Below, one piece after another: positions 41,976 to 49,419 of a stretch of DNA of 49,419 nt. A program made the position numbers and the translations under genes. Numbering within the stretch: the first letter of the stretch is position 1; every line of letters begins with the position of its first letter. Source of the DNA: Acidimicrobiia bacterium (GTDB taxonomy: Bacteria > Actinomycetota > Acidimicrobiia > Spongiisociales > ZC4RG35); assembly GCA_013812505.1 (NCBI GenBank), contig JACCTH010000032.1:1-49419 (forward strand). Direction: 5' to 3'. The notes below the pieces were generated by a model that was given only the letters and a program-made list of their open reading frames with translations, searched no databases and was not told the origin of the DNA.

Positions 41976-43239
41976 TTCTCCGTTTTCCGGCGCGTCACCG
42001 GCCCAACCGTCCCGACTGTCCCGTCGGCTTGGGCTCAACGATGCTGTGTTTATCGGTTTGGGCTCGATGATCGGCGCCGGCGTGTTCGCCGCCATCGGAC
42101 CGGCGGCGGCCGCCGCAGGCAGCGGCCTGCTCATCGGACTGGGAATCGCCGCCCTTGTCGCATATTGCAACGCAACGTCGTCTGCACAGCTGGCCGCGGT
42201 TTATCCCGAATCTGGCGGTGCCTACATCTACGGCAGAAATCGACTCGGACCACGCTGGGGCTATCTCGCCGGTTGGATGTTCGTCGTCGGCAAGACTGCG
42301 AGCTGCGCGGCTATCGCCCTCACGTTCGGCGCCTACGTCGCCCCTGCCTGGCAGCGGCCACTCGCCGTCGCAGCAGTTGTGCTTCTGACGTCGATCAACT
42401 ACCGGGGCATCCAGCAGACCGCGAGGACCTTGCGACTGACCGTGGCGATCGTGCTCGTCTCGCTCGCGGCGATGATCATCGCCGTCCTCGGCGGGAGCGC
42501 CGCTTCGTTGGACAACCTTGGATCGATTACGCAAGGTGGCTGGGCCGGTATCCTCGAGTCGGCGGGCTTGCTGTTCTTCTCCTTCGCCGGCTACGCACGC
42601 ATTGCCACCCTCGCTGAGGAAGTTGCCGACCCCGTTCGGACGATTCCCCGGGCGATCCCTCGGGCACTCGGTATCGCATTACTTGTGTACCTGGTCGTGG
42701 CCGGTACAGCCCTGATCGCGATCGGACCCAGCGCTCTGGCAAGCGCCGCGGCTCCCCTCGAAGCAGCCGTACGAGCCGGTTCCTTGAGCTGGAGCTATCC
42801 GGTTGTCCGGCTTGGTGCCGTCGTCGCCACCCTCGGAGTGCTCCTCTCCCTCATTGCCGGGGTCAGCCGCACCGTCTTCGCCATGGCATCCAACCGAGAT
42901 CTGCCCTCGTGGCTCGGCCCTGTACACCCTATTTTTCGGGTTCCCCACAGAGCTGAGCTCGCGGTCGGCGCGGTCGTTTGCATTCTCGTAGCTGTCTCGG
43001 ACCTTCGAGGAGCGATCGGCTTCAGCTCGTTCTCCGTACTCCTCTACTACGCCGTGGCCAACGCCAGCGCGTGGACTCTGCCCTCAGATCAGCGCCGGTG
43101 GCCGCGGTTCCTTGCCGTCGCAGGCGTAGCTGGGTGTCTGGTGCTTGCGAGCACATTGCCTCGCACCAGCGTCATCGTGGGTCTGGCGGTCCTCGCCCTC
43201 GGCGTCGTTCTTATGTCAGTTACTAAGGAACTGAATTAG
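41959..43239 (+). CDS. APC-family amino acid permease
   Basis: This is a 426-residue secondary transporter of the amino acid-polyamine-organocation superfamily with about twelve helices. The first helix has the substrate-binding loop GLGSMIGAGVFAAIGPAAAAAG. Later hallmarks are YPESGGAYIYGRNRLGPRWG and GYARIATLAEEVADPVRTIP, helix 6-7 and helix 8 segments. The substrate cannot be told; a neutral amino acid is typical for this subgroup. ATG 41959 lies inside the lipoprotein's end (17-base overlap). The 3' end overlaps the convergent alpha/beta hydrolase by 24 bases. Confidence 0.9.
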   Translation: MSATSSSPFSGASPAQPSRLSRRLGLNDAVFIGLGSMIGAGVFAAIGPAAAAAGSGLLIGLGIAALVAYCNATSSAQLAAVYPESGGAYIYGRNRLGPRWGYLAGWMFVVGKTASCAAIALTFGAYVAPAWQRPLAVAAVVLLTSINYRGIQQTARTLRLTVAIVLVSLAAMIIAVLGGSAASLDNLGSITQGGWAGILESAGLLFFSFAGYARIATLAEEVADPVRTIPRAIPRALGIALLVYLVVAGTALIAIGPSALASAAAPLEAAVRAGSLSWSYPVVRLGAVVATLGVLLSLIAGVSRTVFAMASNRDLPSWLGPVHPIFRVPHRAELAVGAVVCILVAVSDLRGAIGFSSFSVLLYYAVANASAWTLPSDQRRWPRFLAVAGVAGCLVLASTLPRTSVIVGLAVLALGVVLMSVTKELN

Positions 43240-44037
43240 CGCCTGGTTGAACTCGTCAGCGTGGCTGACATTGATGCCGTGCGGACCTTCCTTGATCACG
43301 ACCAGCTTGCTATCGGCGATAGCGTCGTGGGTTCGTTTGCCCGACCCTTCAAAGGGGACGATCCCATCGGCATCTCCATGGATGACCAACGTCGGAACGC
43401 TGATCGCGGGAAGATCATTTCGAAAGTCCGTACCGCCGAAGGAGTCGACGCACGCGAGCGCCGCCTTTTCATCTGACTGCTTGCAAAGTGCAACCGCTTC
43501 CTTCCGCTGCCGCTCGGTCACCTTGAGCTCCGCGCCAGCCGAGAAGAACTTGGCGGTGAAGTCTTCAAAGAACGCGTCTCGGTCTTTAGTCAGGGATTCG
43601 GTGAATTGTTTGCCGGCCTCCGGTGTCAGCGGTCCTTCGGGATTGTCTTCGGTTTTCATCATGTAGGGGGTGACCGCACCAGCGAAGACGGTGGAGTGAA
43701 GTCTCTCTTTGCCGTGCCGTGAGACGTAACGCGCCACCTCGCCGCCGCCCATCGAGAAGCCGACGAGGGTGACATCTTTGAGGTCAAGCTCGGTGAGCAA
43801 ATCGTGAAGGTCGTCTGCTAGGTGGTCGTAGTCATAGCCGGCAGTTGGTTTGTCGGACCGGCCGAACCCGCGGCGGTCGTAGGCGATTACCCGGTAACCC
43901 GCCTGCTCAAGAGCAGGAAGATTCTCGCTCCAAGCCTCTCCACTTAGCGGCCAACCATGGATCAGAACCACCGGACGGCCGTCGCCGCCGGTATCGGTGT
44001 AGTGGAGGTTGACGTCGGAAGATGAGGTAGTAGTCAT
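43216..44037 (-). CDS. alpha/beta hydrolase (non-haem chloroperoxidase/esterase type)
   Basis: This is a 273-residue alpha/beta hydrolase. The oxyanion loop is VVLIHGWPLSG, the nucleophile S95 lies in VGFSMGGGE, the acid in IHGDADGIVP (D222) and the histidine H253 in GPHGIN. The amino-terminal and lid pattern (YDRRGFGRSDKP, CVDSFGGTDFRNDL) is that of the non-haem haloperoxidase-like esterases common in actinobacteria. The natural substrate is unknown. The upstream region holds a 12-bp hairpin belonging to the lpd operon. Confidence 0.92.
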   Translation of the reverse strand: MTTTSSSDVNLHYTDTGGDGRPVVLIHGWPLSGEAWSENLPALEQAGYRVIAYDRRGFGRSDKPTAGYDYDHLADDLHDLLTELDLKDVTLVGFSMGGGEVARYVSRHGKERLHSTVFAGAVTPYMMKTEDNPEGPLTPEAGKQFTESLTKDRDAFFEDFTAKFFSAGAELKVTERQRKEAVALCKQSDEKAALACVDSFGGTDFRNDLPAISVPTLVIHGDADGIVPFEGSGKRTHDAIADSKLVVIKEGPHGINVSHADEFNQALIQFLSN

Positions 44038-44066
44038 AAAAGGCTCTTACCCCCCGTTTTCGCGCC

Positions 44067-44094
44067 TCAAACGCAACCGATAGGTTGCGTTTGA
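44067..44094 (-). terminator. 12-bp perfect hairpin downstream of the lpdA-type gene
   Basis: TCAAACGCAACC and GGTTGCGTTTGA are exact inverts around GATA, placed 29 bases past the stop of the flavoprotein gene. There is no long T-run, but the position fits transcription end of the mutase-flavoprotein pair. Confidence 0.55.
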
Positions 44095-44122
44095 TGCTCG
44101 AAAAACCCAGGAGGGGGTCCCT

Positions 44123-45475
44123 CTACTCGGCTGCTTCGCTGATTGCTTCGGACAGCGACGGGTGGACCATGAGGGTGTCGACGAGGACATTCACGGTGAC
44201 GCGGGCCTTGACCGCGAGGGCCATGATCCCGATCAGCTCCGAGGCCCGGTGACCGACGATGCTCCCGCCCAAGACCACCCCGGTGGCCGGGTCGGACATC
44301 ACTTTGACGAACCCGCGGGGGTTGCCTTGCAAGACCGCACGCGCATTGGCGGCGAACGGCACCTTGGTCGTGCGAACCTTTCGACCCCCAGCAGCGACGT
44401 CGGCTTCTTCCAGTCCGACGGAGGCAATCTCAGGCTCGGTGAAGATCGCCTGGCTCACTTTCGAGTAGTCGATGGGCGTCACCGGGAACCCCAGGGCATG
44501 GCGAGCAATCTTTCTTCCCTGGAGCGCCGCCACCGAGGAGAGGAGGAGTTGGCCCGTGCAGTCGCCGGCGGCGTAGATGTGAGGGACCGACGTCCGTTGG
44601 TGTTCATCGACCTGGATGAATCCGCCGCTTTCTTTGATCCCTAACTCCCCCAGCCCGAGGTCGGCGGTGTTCGGCACCGAGCCGATGGCTAGCAAGGCGT
44701 GGGTGCCTTCAACGACTCGGCCATCGTCGCAGCGCACCTTGACCCCGTCGTCGCTGCGATCGATCCCAATGGCGCGCGCCCCGATCACAAGACGGACACC
44801 CCGTTCGAGGAAGTCCTCTTCGAGCACCGCGGCCACTTCCGGATCGCGATGAGGGAGGATCTGTTGACGGCTAACCACCAAAGTCACCTTCGACCCGAGC
44901 GATTCAAAGATGTGGACGAACTCGACGCCGGTGACCCCCGAGCCGATCACGATCATCCTCTCGGGGACCGTGCTGAGGTCGTAGGCATCGCGAGTGGTAA
45001 GGATTCGCTCGCCGTCGACCTCGGCCCACGCCGGGACGCGGGGCGCCGAGCCAGTGGACAGCAGGCAAACGTCAAAGCCAACGTTCCTCGTCCCGTCGAC
45101 GACCGCCTCGTTGGGACCAACCAGTCGCCCTTTGCCATTCACGATTTCGACGGCCTGGCTGCTGAGCAAATCAACCCAACTGCGATTGATGTCTCCCGAG
45201 ATGGTGGCGATGCGTTCTGCCAGTTGGGCGCTGTCGATGCTCCCCGGCGCGGCCGTGACGCCGAGCCGGGGGGCATTGCGCATCGAGTCGATTCGAACCG
45301 CGGTGGCAACCATGGTCTTGGACGGAATGCAATCCCAGAGGTGGGCAGCCCCACCCACCACTTGCGCCTCCACCAACGTCACGCGCGCCCCGAGAGCCGC
45401 AGCGGTGGTCGCGGCCGCCGTTCCCGCCGGGCCGGCGCCGATGATCAAGAATTTGGTCCGCTGAGGCTCAGGCAT
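44123..45475 (-). CDS. lpdA: LpdA-type FAD pyridine nucleotide oxidoreductase
   Basis: This is a 450-residue FAD/NAD(P)-binding flavoprotein with FLIIGAGPAGTAAA, a second Rossmann motif VIGSGVTGVEFVHI, IYAAGDC and a carboxyl dimer domain ending HPSLSEAISEA. The redox-active pair of lipoamide dehydrogenase (GG-T-C-x4-C) is incomplete: A44 replaces the first cysteine and only C49 remains (GGAAHLWDCIPSK). This is the feature of mycobacterial LpdA (Rv3303c), an NAD(P)H:quinone reductase and not a lipoamide dehydrogenase. ATG 45475 shares a base with the mutase stop. A longer frame to 45649 is a shadow. Confidence 0.9.
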   Translation of the reverse strand: MPEPQRTKFLIIGAGPAGTAAATTAAALGARVTLVEAQVVGGAAHLWDCIPSKTMVATAVRIDSMRNAPRLGVTAAPGSIDSAQLAERIATISGDINRSWVDLLSSQAVEIVNGKGRLVGPNEAVVDGTRNVGFDVCLLSTGSAPRVPAWAEVDGERILTTRDAYDLSTVPERMIVIGSGVTGVEFVHIFESLGSKVTLVVSRQQILPHRDPEVAAVLEEDFLERGVRLVIGARAIGIDRSDDGVKVRCDDGRVVEGTHALLAIGSVPNTADLGLGELGIKESGGFIQVDEHQRTSVPHIYAAGDCTGQLLLSSVAALQGRKIARHALGFPVTPIDYSKVSQAIFTEPEIASVGLEEADVAAGGRKVRTTKVPFAANARAVLQGNPRGFVKVMSDPATGVVLGGSIVGHRASELIGIMALAVKARVTVNVLVDTLMVHPSLSEAISEAAE

Positions 45476-47022
45476 CAGGGCCGGTGGCTTCCGAACACCG
45501 AGCGCATGGCCTCCGAGCACTCGCCCAATGTCGCTCCCGCGACCAGCGCTTCCTTCAGGGGGTAAAGCAAGTTGGAACCATCCGTGGCCGCTTCGACGAC
45601 GGTTCGCAAAGCCGCTTCGACGGCGGAGGAGGATCGGGACGCCTTCCATTGCGAAAGCTGCTGTTTTTGTTCGCGTTCCAGCTCAGGATCCACGCGCAGC
45701 ACCGGAACCTCCGGCTCGTCTCCGCTGACAAACCGGTTGACCCCGATCACAATTGACTCGCCTGCCTCCTGCCGGCGGGCCTCGTCATAGGCGGACTCTT
45801 CGATCTGGCGTTGGGTCCATCCCGCTTCGATCGCGGCCACCGCCCCTCCCAGCTTTTCGATCTGGGCAAGCAAGTCGCGCGCTGCGGCTTCGAGCCGATT
45901 GGTCAGATCCTCCACGAAGTATGAACCCGCCAGCGGGTCGACCGTCATCGCCAAGCCCGACTCTTGTGCCAGCACCTGCTGGGTCCGCAAGGCCAGTCGA
46001 GCCGACTCGTCGGTTGGCAGGCCGACCGCCTCATCGAAGGAGTTGGTATGAAGCGATTGGGTGCCCCCGAGGACTGCGGCCATCGCTTGCACCGTGGTCC
46101 GAACGACGTTGTTTCCGGTCTGTTGCGCGGTGAGGGTCGATCCCGCGGTCTGGGTGTGAAAGCGCATCGCCCACGACCGTTCGTCCTTGGCGCCGAAGCC
46201 GTTTCGCATCAGGTCGGCCCACAAGCGGCGGGCAGCGCGAAACTTGGCAATCTCCTCGAAGAAGAGGTTGTGGCTGTTCCAAAAGAACGACAGCCGAGGA
46301 GCAAAGTCGTCGACCTCCAGGCCGGCCTCGAGAGCAGCCTCAACGTAGGCCAGGCCGTGCGCGATCGTGAACGCCAGCTCTTGGGCAGCCGTGGCGCCTG
46401 CCTCGCGGATGTGATATCCCGAGATCGAGATCGGGTTGAAGGCGGGGAGTTCCTTGGCGGCGTAAGCGAAAACGTCGGTCACGATCCGCATCGACGGGCC
46501 GGGCGGATAGATATACGTGCCTCGTGCGACGTATTCCTTGAGGATGTCGTTTTGGAGCGTTCCCTTGATCCGATCCCCCGGCACTCCCTGGTCCTCGGCA
46601 ACCACCTGATACATCAGAAGCAGGATCGGGGCGGTGGCATTGATCGTCATCGAGGTTGAGACTTCCAGCAACGGGATCTCGCGGAAGAGCGTTCGCATGT
46701 CGTCGAGGGTGTCGATCGCCACCCCGACCTTGCCGACTTCTCCCTCCGACAGGGGATGGTCGCTGTCGAGTCCCATCTGCGTTGGGAGGTCGAAAGCGGT
46801 GGAAAGGCCGGTTTGGCCAGCGGCCAAAAGCCCGCGGAATCGCGCGTTGGTCGCTTCGGCGGTTCCGTAGCCGGCGTATTGCCGCATAGTCCACAGACGC
46901 CCGCGATACATCGTCGGATGGGGACCACGGGTAAACGGATACTCGCCGGGCCGGCCGATTCTCTCCGGGTCGGCGGCCTGGTCGTAGACCACCTCGATTT
47001 CGATTCCACTGGGAGTGCGCAA
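45475..47022 (-). CDS. mcmA: methylmalonyl-CoA mutase large (substrate-binding) subunit
   Basis: This is the 515-residue TIM-barrel half of a B12 mutase, without the cobalamin-binding domain, which must be a separate protein outside the window. Y49 ([11 protein letters not shown]), R167 ([12 protein letters not shown]) and H204 ([10 protein letters not shown]) align with the tyrosine, arginine and histidine that define methylmalonyl-CoA specificity; isobutyryl-CoA mutase has phenylalanine and glutamine instead. It would convert methylmalonyl-CoA, made through the nearby propionyl-type carboxylase, to succinyl-CoA. The start is TTG at 47022 with AGG upstream. It is paired with the lpdA-type gene. 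Confidence 0.92.
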   Translation of the reverse strand: MRTPSGIEIEVVYDQAADPERIGRPGEYPFTRGPHPTMYRGRLWTMRQYAGYGTAEATNARFRGLLAAGQTGLSTAFDLPTQMGLDSDHPLSEGEVGKVGVAIDTLDDMRTLFREIPLLEVSTSMTINATAPILLLMYQVVAEDQGVPGDRIKGTLQNDILKEYVARGTYIYPPGPSMRIVTDVFAYAAKELPAFNPISISGYHIREAGATAAQELAFTIAHGLAYVEAALEAGLEVDDFAPRLSFFWNSHNLFFEEIAKFRAARRLWADLMRNGFGAKDERSWAMRFHTQTAGSTLTAQQTGNNVVRTTVQAMAAVLGGTQSLHTNSFDEAVGLPTDESARLALRTQQVLAQESGLAMTVDPLAGSYFVEDLTNRLEAAARDLLAQIEKLGGAVAAIEAGWTQRQIEESAYDEARRQEAGESIVIGVNRFVSGDEPEVPVLRVDPELEREQKQQLSQWKASRSSSAVEAALRTVVEAATDGSNLLYPLKEALVAGATLGECSEAMRSVFGSHRP

Positions 47023-47083
47023 GGAATACCTGTTGTCGGGAGGTAAACTTTGATGCTACCGGGGGTCCTTCTCCCGTTGACTT

Positions 47084-49419
47084 ATGGCGAATCGATCCCT
47101 AATCCATCAAATGGAAGCCCGCGAGCGCCGAGGACGCTGGTTTCCGGCGCTGGCCGGCCTGCTGTCCATCGCTTTGCTCGGCAGCACCTGGATCGGTCTT
47201 TTCACCTTCCTCGGCGCCAACTCGGCATACGCGACGATCGACAAGGTCCGCGCCGAGTACGTCCCTGAAGTCGAAACCGTGACCCTCACCTTGCCCGACC
47301 TTTCCCGGGTGTCGCGGGTATGGGCCAGTGGCGAGGTGATCGGCCAGCTCCATAATGGGCGCAACTCAGAACCGGTATTGATCGGAGAGGTCCCCGAATT
47401 GCTTCAACACGCGATCTTGGCGGCCGAGGACAAGGACTTCTACGAGCACCAGGGGGTTTCATTCCCCGCGATTGCCTCGGCGGCCCTCGACAACTTCCAG
47501 AGCGGCAACACCCGCGGTGGGTCGACGATCACCCAACAGATCGTGAAGAACGTCTTTGTTGGCGACGAGGTCACGATCGAGCGCAAGATCAAGGAAGCCT
47601 TCATCGCCGCTGAGCTCGAGCGGCGTTTCAGCAAGGACGACATCCTCGAGTTCTACGTGAACTCGGTTTACTTCGGGGCGGGAGCGTACGGGGTCAAGAC
47701 TGCCGCCTTTGAGTTTTTCCAGCTTCGGATGGACCAGTTGAGTGTGGACCAAGCGGCCACGCTCGCCGTTCTCATCCGCAACCCTTCCCTCTACGACCCC
47801 CGCCGGAACCCGGAAGATGTCCTCGATCGCCGCCGCGACGTCATCGACACCATGCTCGAGCAGGGCTGGATCACCGAGGCAGAGGCGGAGACCGCCAATT
47901 CGCGGCCGCTAGGTGTCCTGGAGCACATCGAGTTTCGCGGCGAGGCCGAGCACGTCCGGACCGAGGTGCTGCGCCAATTGTCCGACCTTTCCCGTCATGA
48001 GTTCGACTTCTTGGGCACGACCAAGGAGGAGCGGGCCATCTCCGTCTTTGGCTGTCCCTCCGACGACGTCGCGTGCACCGGTGGTGGCGGCCTCAACATC
48101 GAGACGGCCATCGATCTCAATCTGCAGCACGCGGCCAACAACCTTTTGCTCGAATGGCTGCCGTTCTACTCCTACGACGAGAACCTCCAGCTCTGCACCC
48201 AGATCTTTCCGAGCGATCCAATCGAAACCCTGAGTTCCTACGCCGAGGCCAACTCGTGCTCGCCGACCGGGGCGCTGACAATGGTCAACAATCAGACCGG
48301 CGCGGTCGAGGTGATGGCCTCGGGGCTGCCCTTCGAGCAAAGCCAGTTCGACCTGGCGGTGCAGGGCCGACGTAACCCCGGCTCAGCCTTCAAGCCGTTC
48401 GGTCTGGTCGCCGCCCTCGAAAACGGGATCACTCTCGGCAACACTTACGACGGGGCCAGCCCACAGATCCTGACCTGCCCGACCATCTGTTCGAGCGGGC
48501 CCGATCCCAATAAGTGGACCGTCTCCAATGCCGGCGCCGGCACCGGCCGGATCACCCTCGGGGAGGCAACGACGCGGTCCGTCAACACGATCTATGCGCA
48601 ACTGTCGCTCCAGGTCGGACCGGAGAAAGTGGTCGAGGTTGCCCACCGGATGGGAATCACCTCGACGTTGCCGGCAGTGCCCTCGATCGTCCTCGGCACC
48701 GGCGCCGTCTCGACATTGGAGATGGCGTCGGCATTCTCGTCCTTCGCCACCAACGGGCTCTATGCCGAGCCCTATCTGATCAATCGCATTCTCGACGAGG
48801 ACGGAAACGTGCTCTATCAGCACCAGGTCGAACAGGAACAGGTCATCGACCCGGCAATCGCCCAGGCGGCTCGCCGGCCGCTGCTTGCCGTGCCGTCGGG
48901 TGACGGCACGGCACCGCGAGCGGACATCGGACGCCCCCAAGGCGGGAAGACCGGCACTCACCAGGACTATCGCGATGCTTGGTACGTCGGTTTCGTCCCC
49001 CAATACACCACCGCGGTGTGGGTGGGTTATGAGCGCGACCAGGTGCCGCTGCGCAATGTTCAGATCCACGGTGAGTTCTACGAACGGGTCTTTGGCGGCT
49101 CGGTCCCGGCCCCAATCTGGGCCGAGTTCATGCAGATGGTGCTCGCCAACGTCGAGCCGGTCGACTTTCCGACGCTCGAGGAGTCTGCCCTTGAGGTCTA
49201 TCTCAAGCCTCCGACCACCACGGTCCCCTACTTGATCGGTCGGAGTCAGTCGGACGCGATTTCCGTAGCGACGGCGGCCAAGTTGACGGTCAATATCAGC
49301 TCCATCCCCTCGGGCCAGCCGGCCGGCATCGTGGTGTCCCAATCGCTCTCTTCCGGCGCTGAGGTCGAGGCCGGGATTCCGATCCGGATCTGGGTGTCGA
49401 ACGGCCAGGCGCCTGGTGG
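47084..49419 (+). CDS. bifunctional penicillin-binding protein (GT51 + transpeptidase + PASTA), 3' end outside window
   Basis: This is a class A PBP that polymerises lipid II and cross-links peptides. At least 778 residues are seen and the frame is open at the window edge. It has a cytosolic start, one helix (about 22-45), a GT51 glycosyltransferase with catalytic E115 (AAEDKDFYEHQG), RGGSTITQQ and ERRFSKDDILEFY. The transpeptidase has S434-A-F-K, S499-V-N501 and K622-T-G, all intact. A PASTA domain follows at about 712-775 (VPYLIGRSQSDAI), as in actinobacterial PonA types. ATG 47084. The 61 bases before it must hold the divergent promoter with the mutase gene; I see no clear boxes. Confidence 0.95.
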   Translation, partial: MANRSLIHQMEARERRGRWFPALAGLLSIALLGSTWIGLFTFLGANSAYATIDKVRAEYVPEVETVTLTLPDLSRVSRVWASGEVIGQLHNGRNSEPVLIGEVPELLQHAILAAEDKDFYEHQGVSFPAIASAALDNFQSGNTRGGSTITQQIVKNVFVGDEVTIERKIKEAFIAAELERRFSKDDILEFYVNSVYFGAGAYGVKTAAFEFFQLRMDQLSVDQAATLAVLIRNPSLYDPRRNPEDVLDRRRDVIDTMLEQGWITEAEAETANSRPLGVLEHIEFRGEAEHVRTEVLRQLSDLSRHEFDFLGTTKEERAISVFGCPSDDVACTGGGGLNIETAIDLNLQHAANNLLLEWLPFYSYDENLQLCTQIFPSDPIETLSSYAEANSCSPTGALTMVNNQTGAVEVMASGLPFEQSQFDLAVQGRRNPGSAFKPFGLVAALENGITLGNTYDGASPQILTCPTICSSGPDPNKWTVSNAGAGTGRITLGEATTRSVNTIYAQLSLQVGPEKVVEVAHRMGITSTLPAVPSIVLGTGAVSTLEMASAFSSFATNGLYAEPYLINRILDEDGNVLYQHQVEQEQVIDPAIAQAARRPLLAVPSGDGTAPRADIGRPQGGKTGTHQDYRDAWYVGFVPQYTTAVWVGYERDQVPLRNVQIHGEFYERVFGGSVPAPIWAEFMQMVLANVEPVDFPTLEESALEVYLKPPTTTVPYLIGRSQSDAISVATAAKLTVNISSIPSGQPAGIVVSQSLSSGAEVEAGIPIRIWVSNGQAPG

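Noticed and set aside
41757-42170. Minus-strand frame across the lipoprotein/permease junction
   Set aside because: Shadow of two supported plus-strand genes without any motif.

Overview
The window is a compact stretch of a high-GC actinobacterial chromosome. An acidimicrobial or other deep-branching actinobacterial lineage is my best guess, not proven. Reasons: coenzyme F420 genes (cofD, cofE), an F420-type PPOX remnant, a PASTA-tailed bifunctional penicillin-binding protein, an LCP ligase, a DUF3499/DUF5719 surface-glycan block, an AccA3/AccD5-type acyl-CoA carboxylase and an LpdA-type flavoprotein. Many gene neighbourhoods match, from memory, those of mycobacteria (Rv1339-rphA-rdgB; ftsE-ftsX-smpB with prfB; secA1-hpf-comF; SIS isomerase-manB; fbiA-fbiB; birA-accD5-accA3). 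No plasmid, prophage or CRISPR array is visible.

Layout. 1-3996 (minus): a broken PPOX oxidoreductase remnant, then acyl-CoA dehydrogenase, pdxH, a metallo-beta-lactamase-fold phosphodiesterase-like gene, rph and rdgB as one tightly packed run. 4032-5366 (plus): an Rv2578c-type radical SAM protein whose third iron-sulfur cysteine is interrupted by a 152-residue mini-intein; behind it lie a palindromic repeat and a decayed copy of the gene's own 3' end. 5645-16403: tmRNA and smpB, then an M23 hydrolase, ftsX and ftsE (cell-wall splitting at division), prfB with the classic +1 programmed frameshift, secA, an orphan NarL-type response regulator coupled to hibernation factor hpf, comF, and a divergent cytochrome P450 with a lipoprotein. 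17250-17903 is a repeat nest.

17904-32825: a cell-envelope glycan region. It holds ahcY, phosphoglucose/phosphomannose isomerase, a Trm112-like protein, manB, a dolichyl-phosphate-mannose-synthase-like glycosyltransferase, two large membrane glycosyltransferase-like proteins, DUF5719, thioredoxin-like, DUF3499, DUF6788, zinc-ribbon and GlsB-like proteins, and then cofD-cofE. A 25-bp perfect hairpin closes cofE against the convergent UDP-glucose dehydrogenase gene. 32900-49419: UDP-glucose dehydrogenase, LCP ligase, an alpha/beta hydrolase, birA, accD, accA (biotin ligase next to its substrate), a lipoprotein, an amino-acid permease, an alpha/beta hydrolase, an lpdA-type flavoprotein, methylmalonyl-CoA mutase large subunit and a PBP1-type enzyme that runs off the end.

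The most unusual content is repetitive. One family of short elements of about 100 bp has AATTTGG-like inverted ends (5.4, 17.3-17.7, 31.0 kb, and a lone terminus at 40.47 kb). A second family of C-rich/G-rich palindromes forms a 175-bp inverted repeat at 25.3 kb and also sits in frame inside birA, adding about 25 residues beside the biotin-binding loop. The intein in the iron-sulfur motif, the duplicated radical SAM tail, the hpf-response regulator pair and the prfB frameshift also deserve attention.
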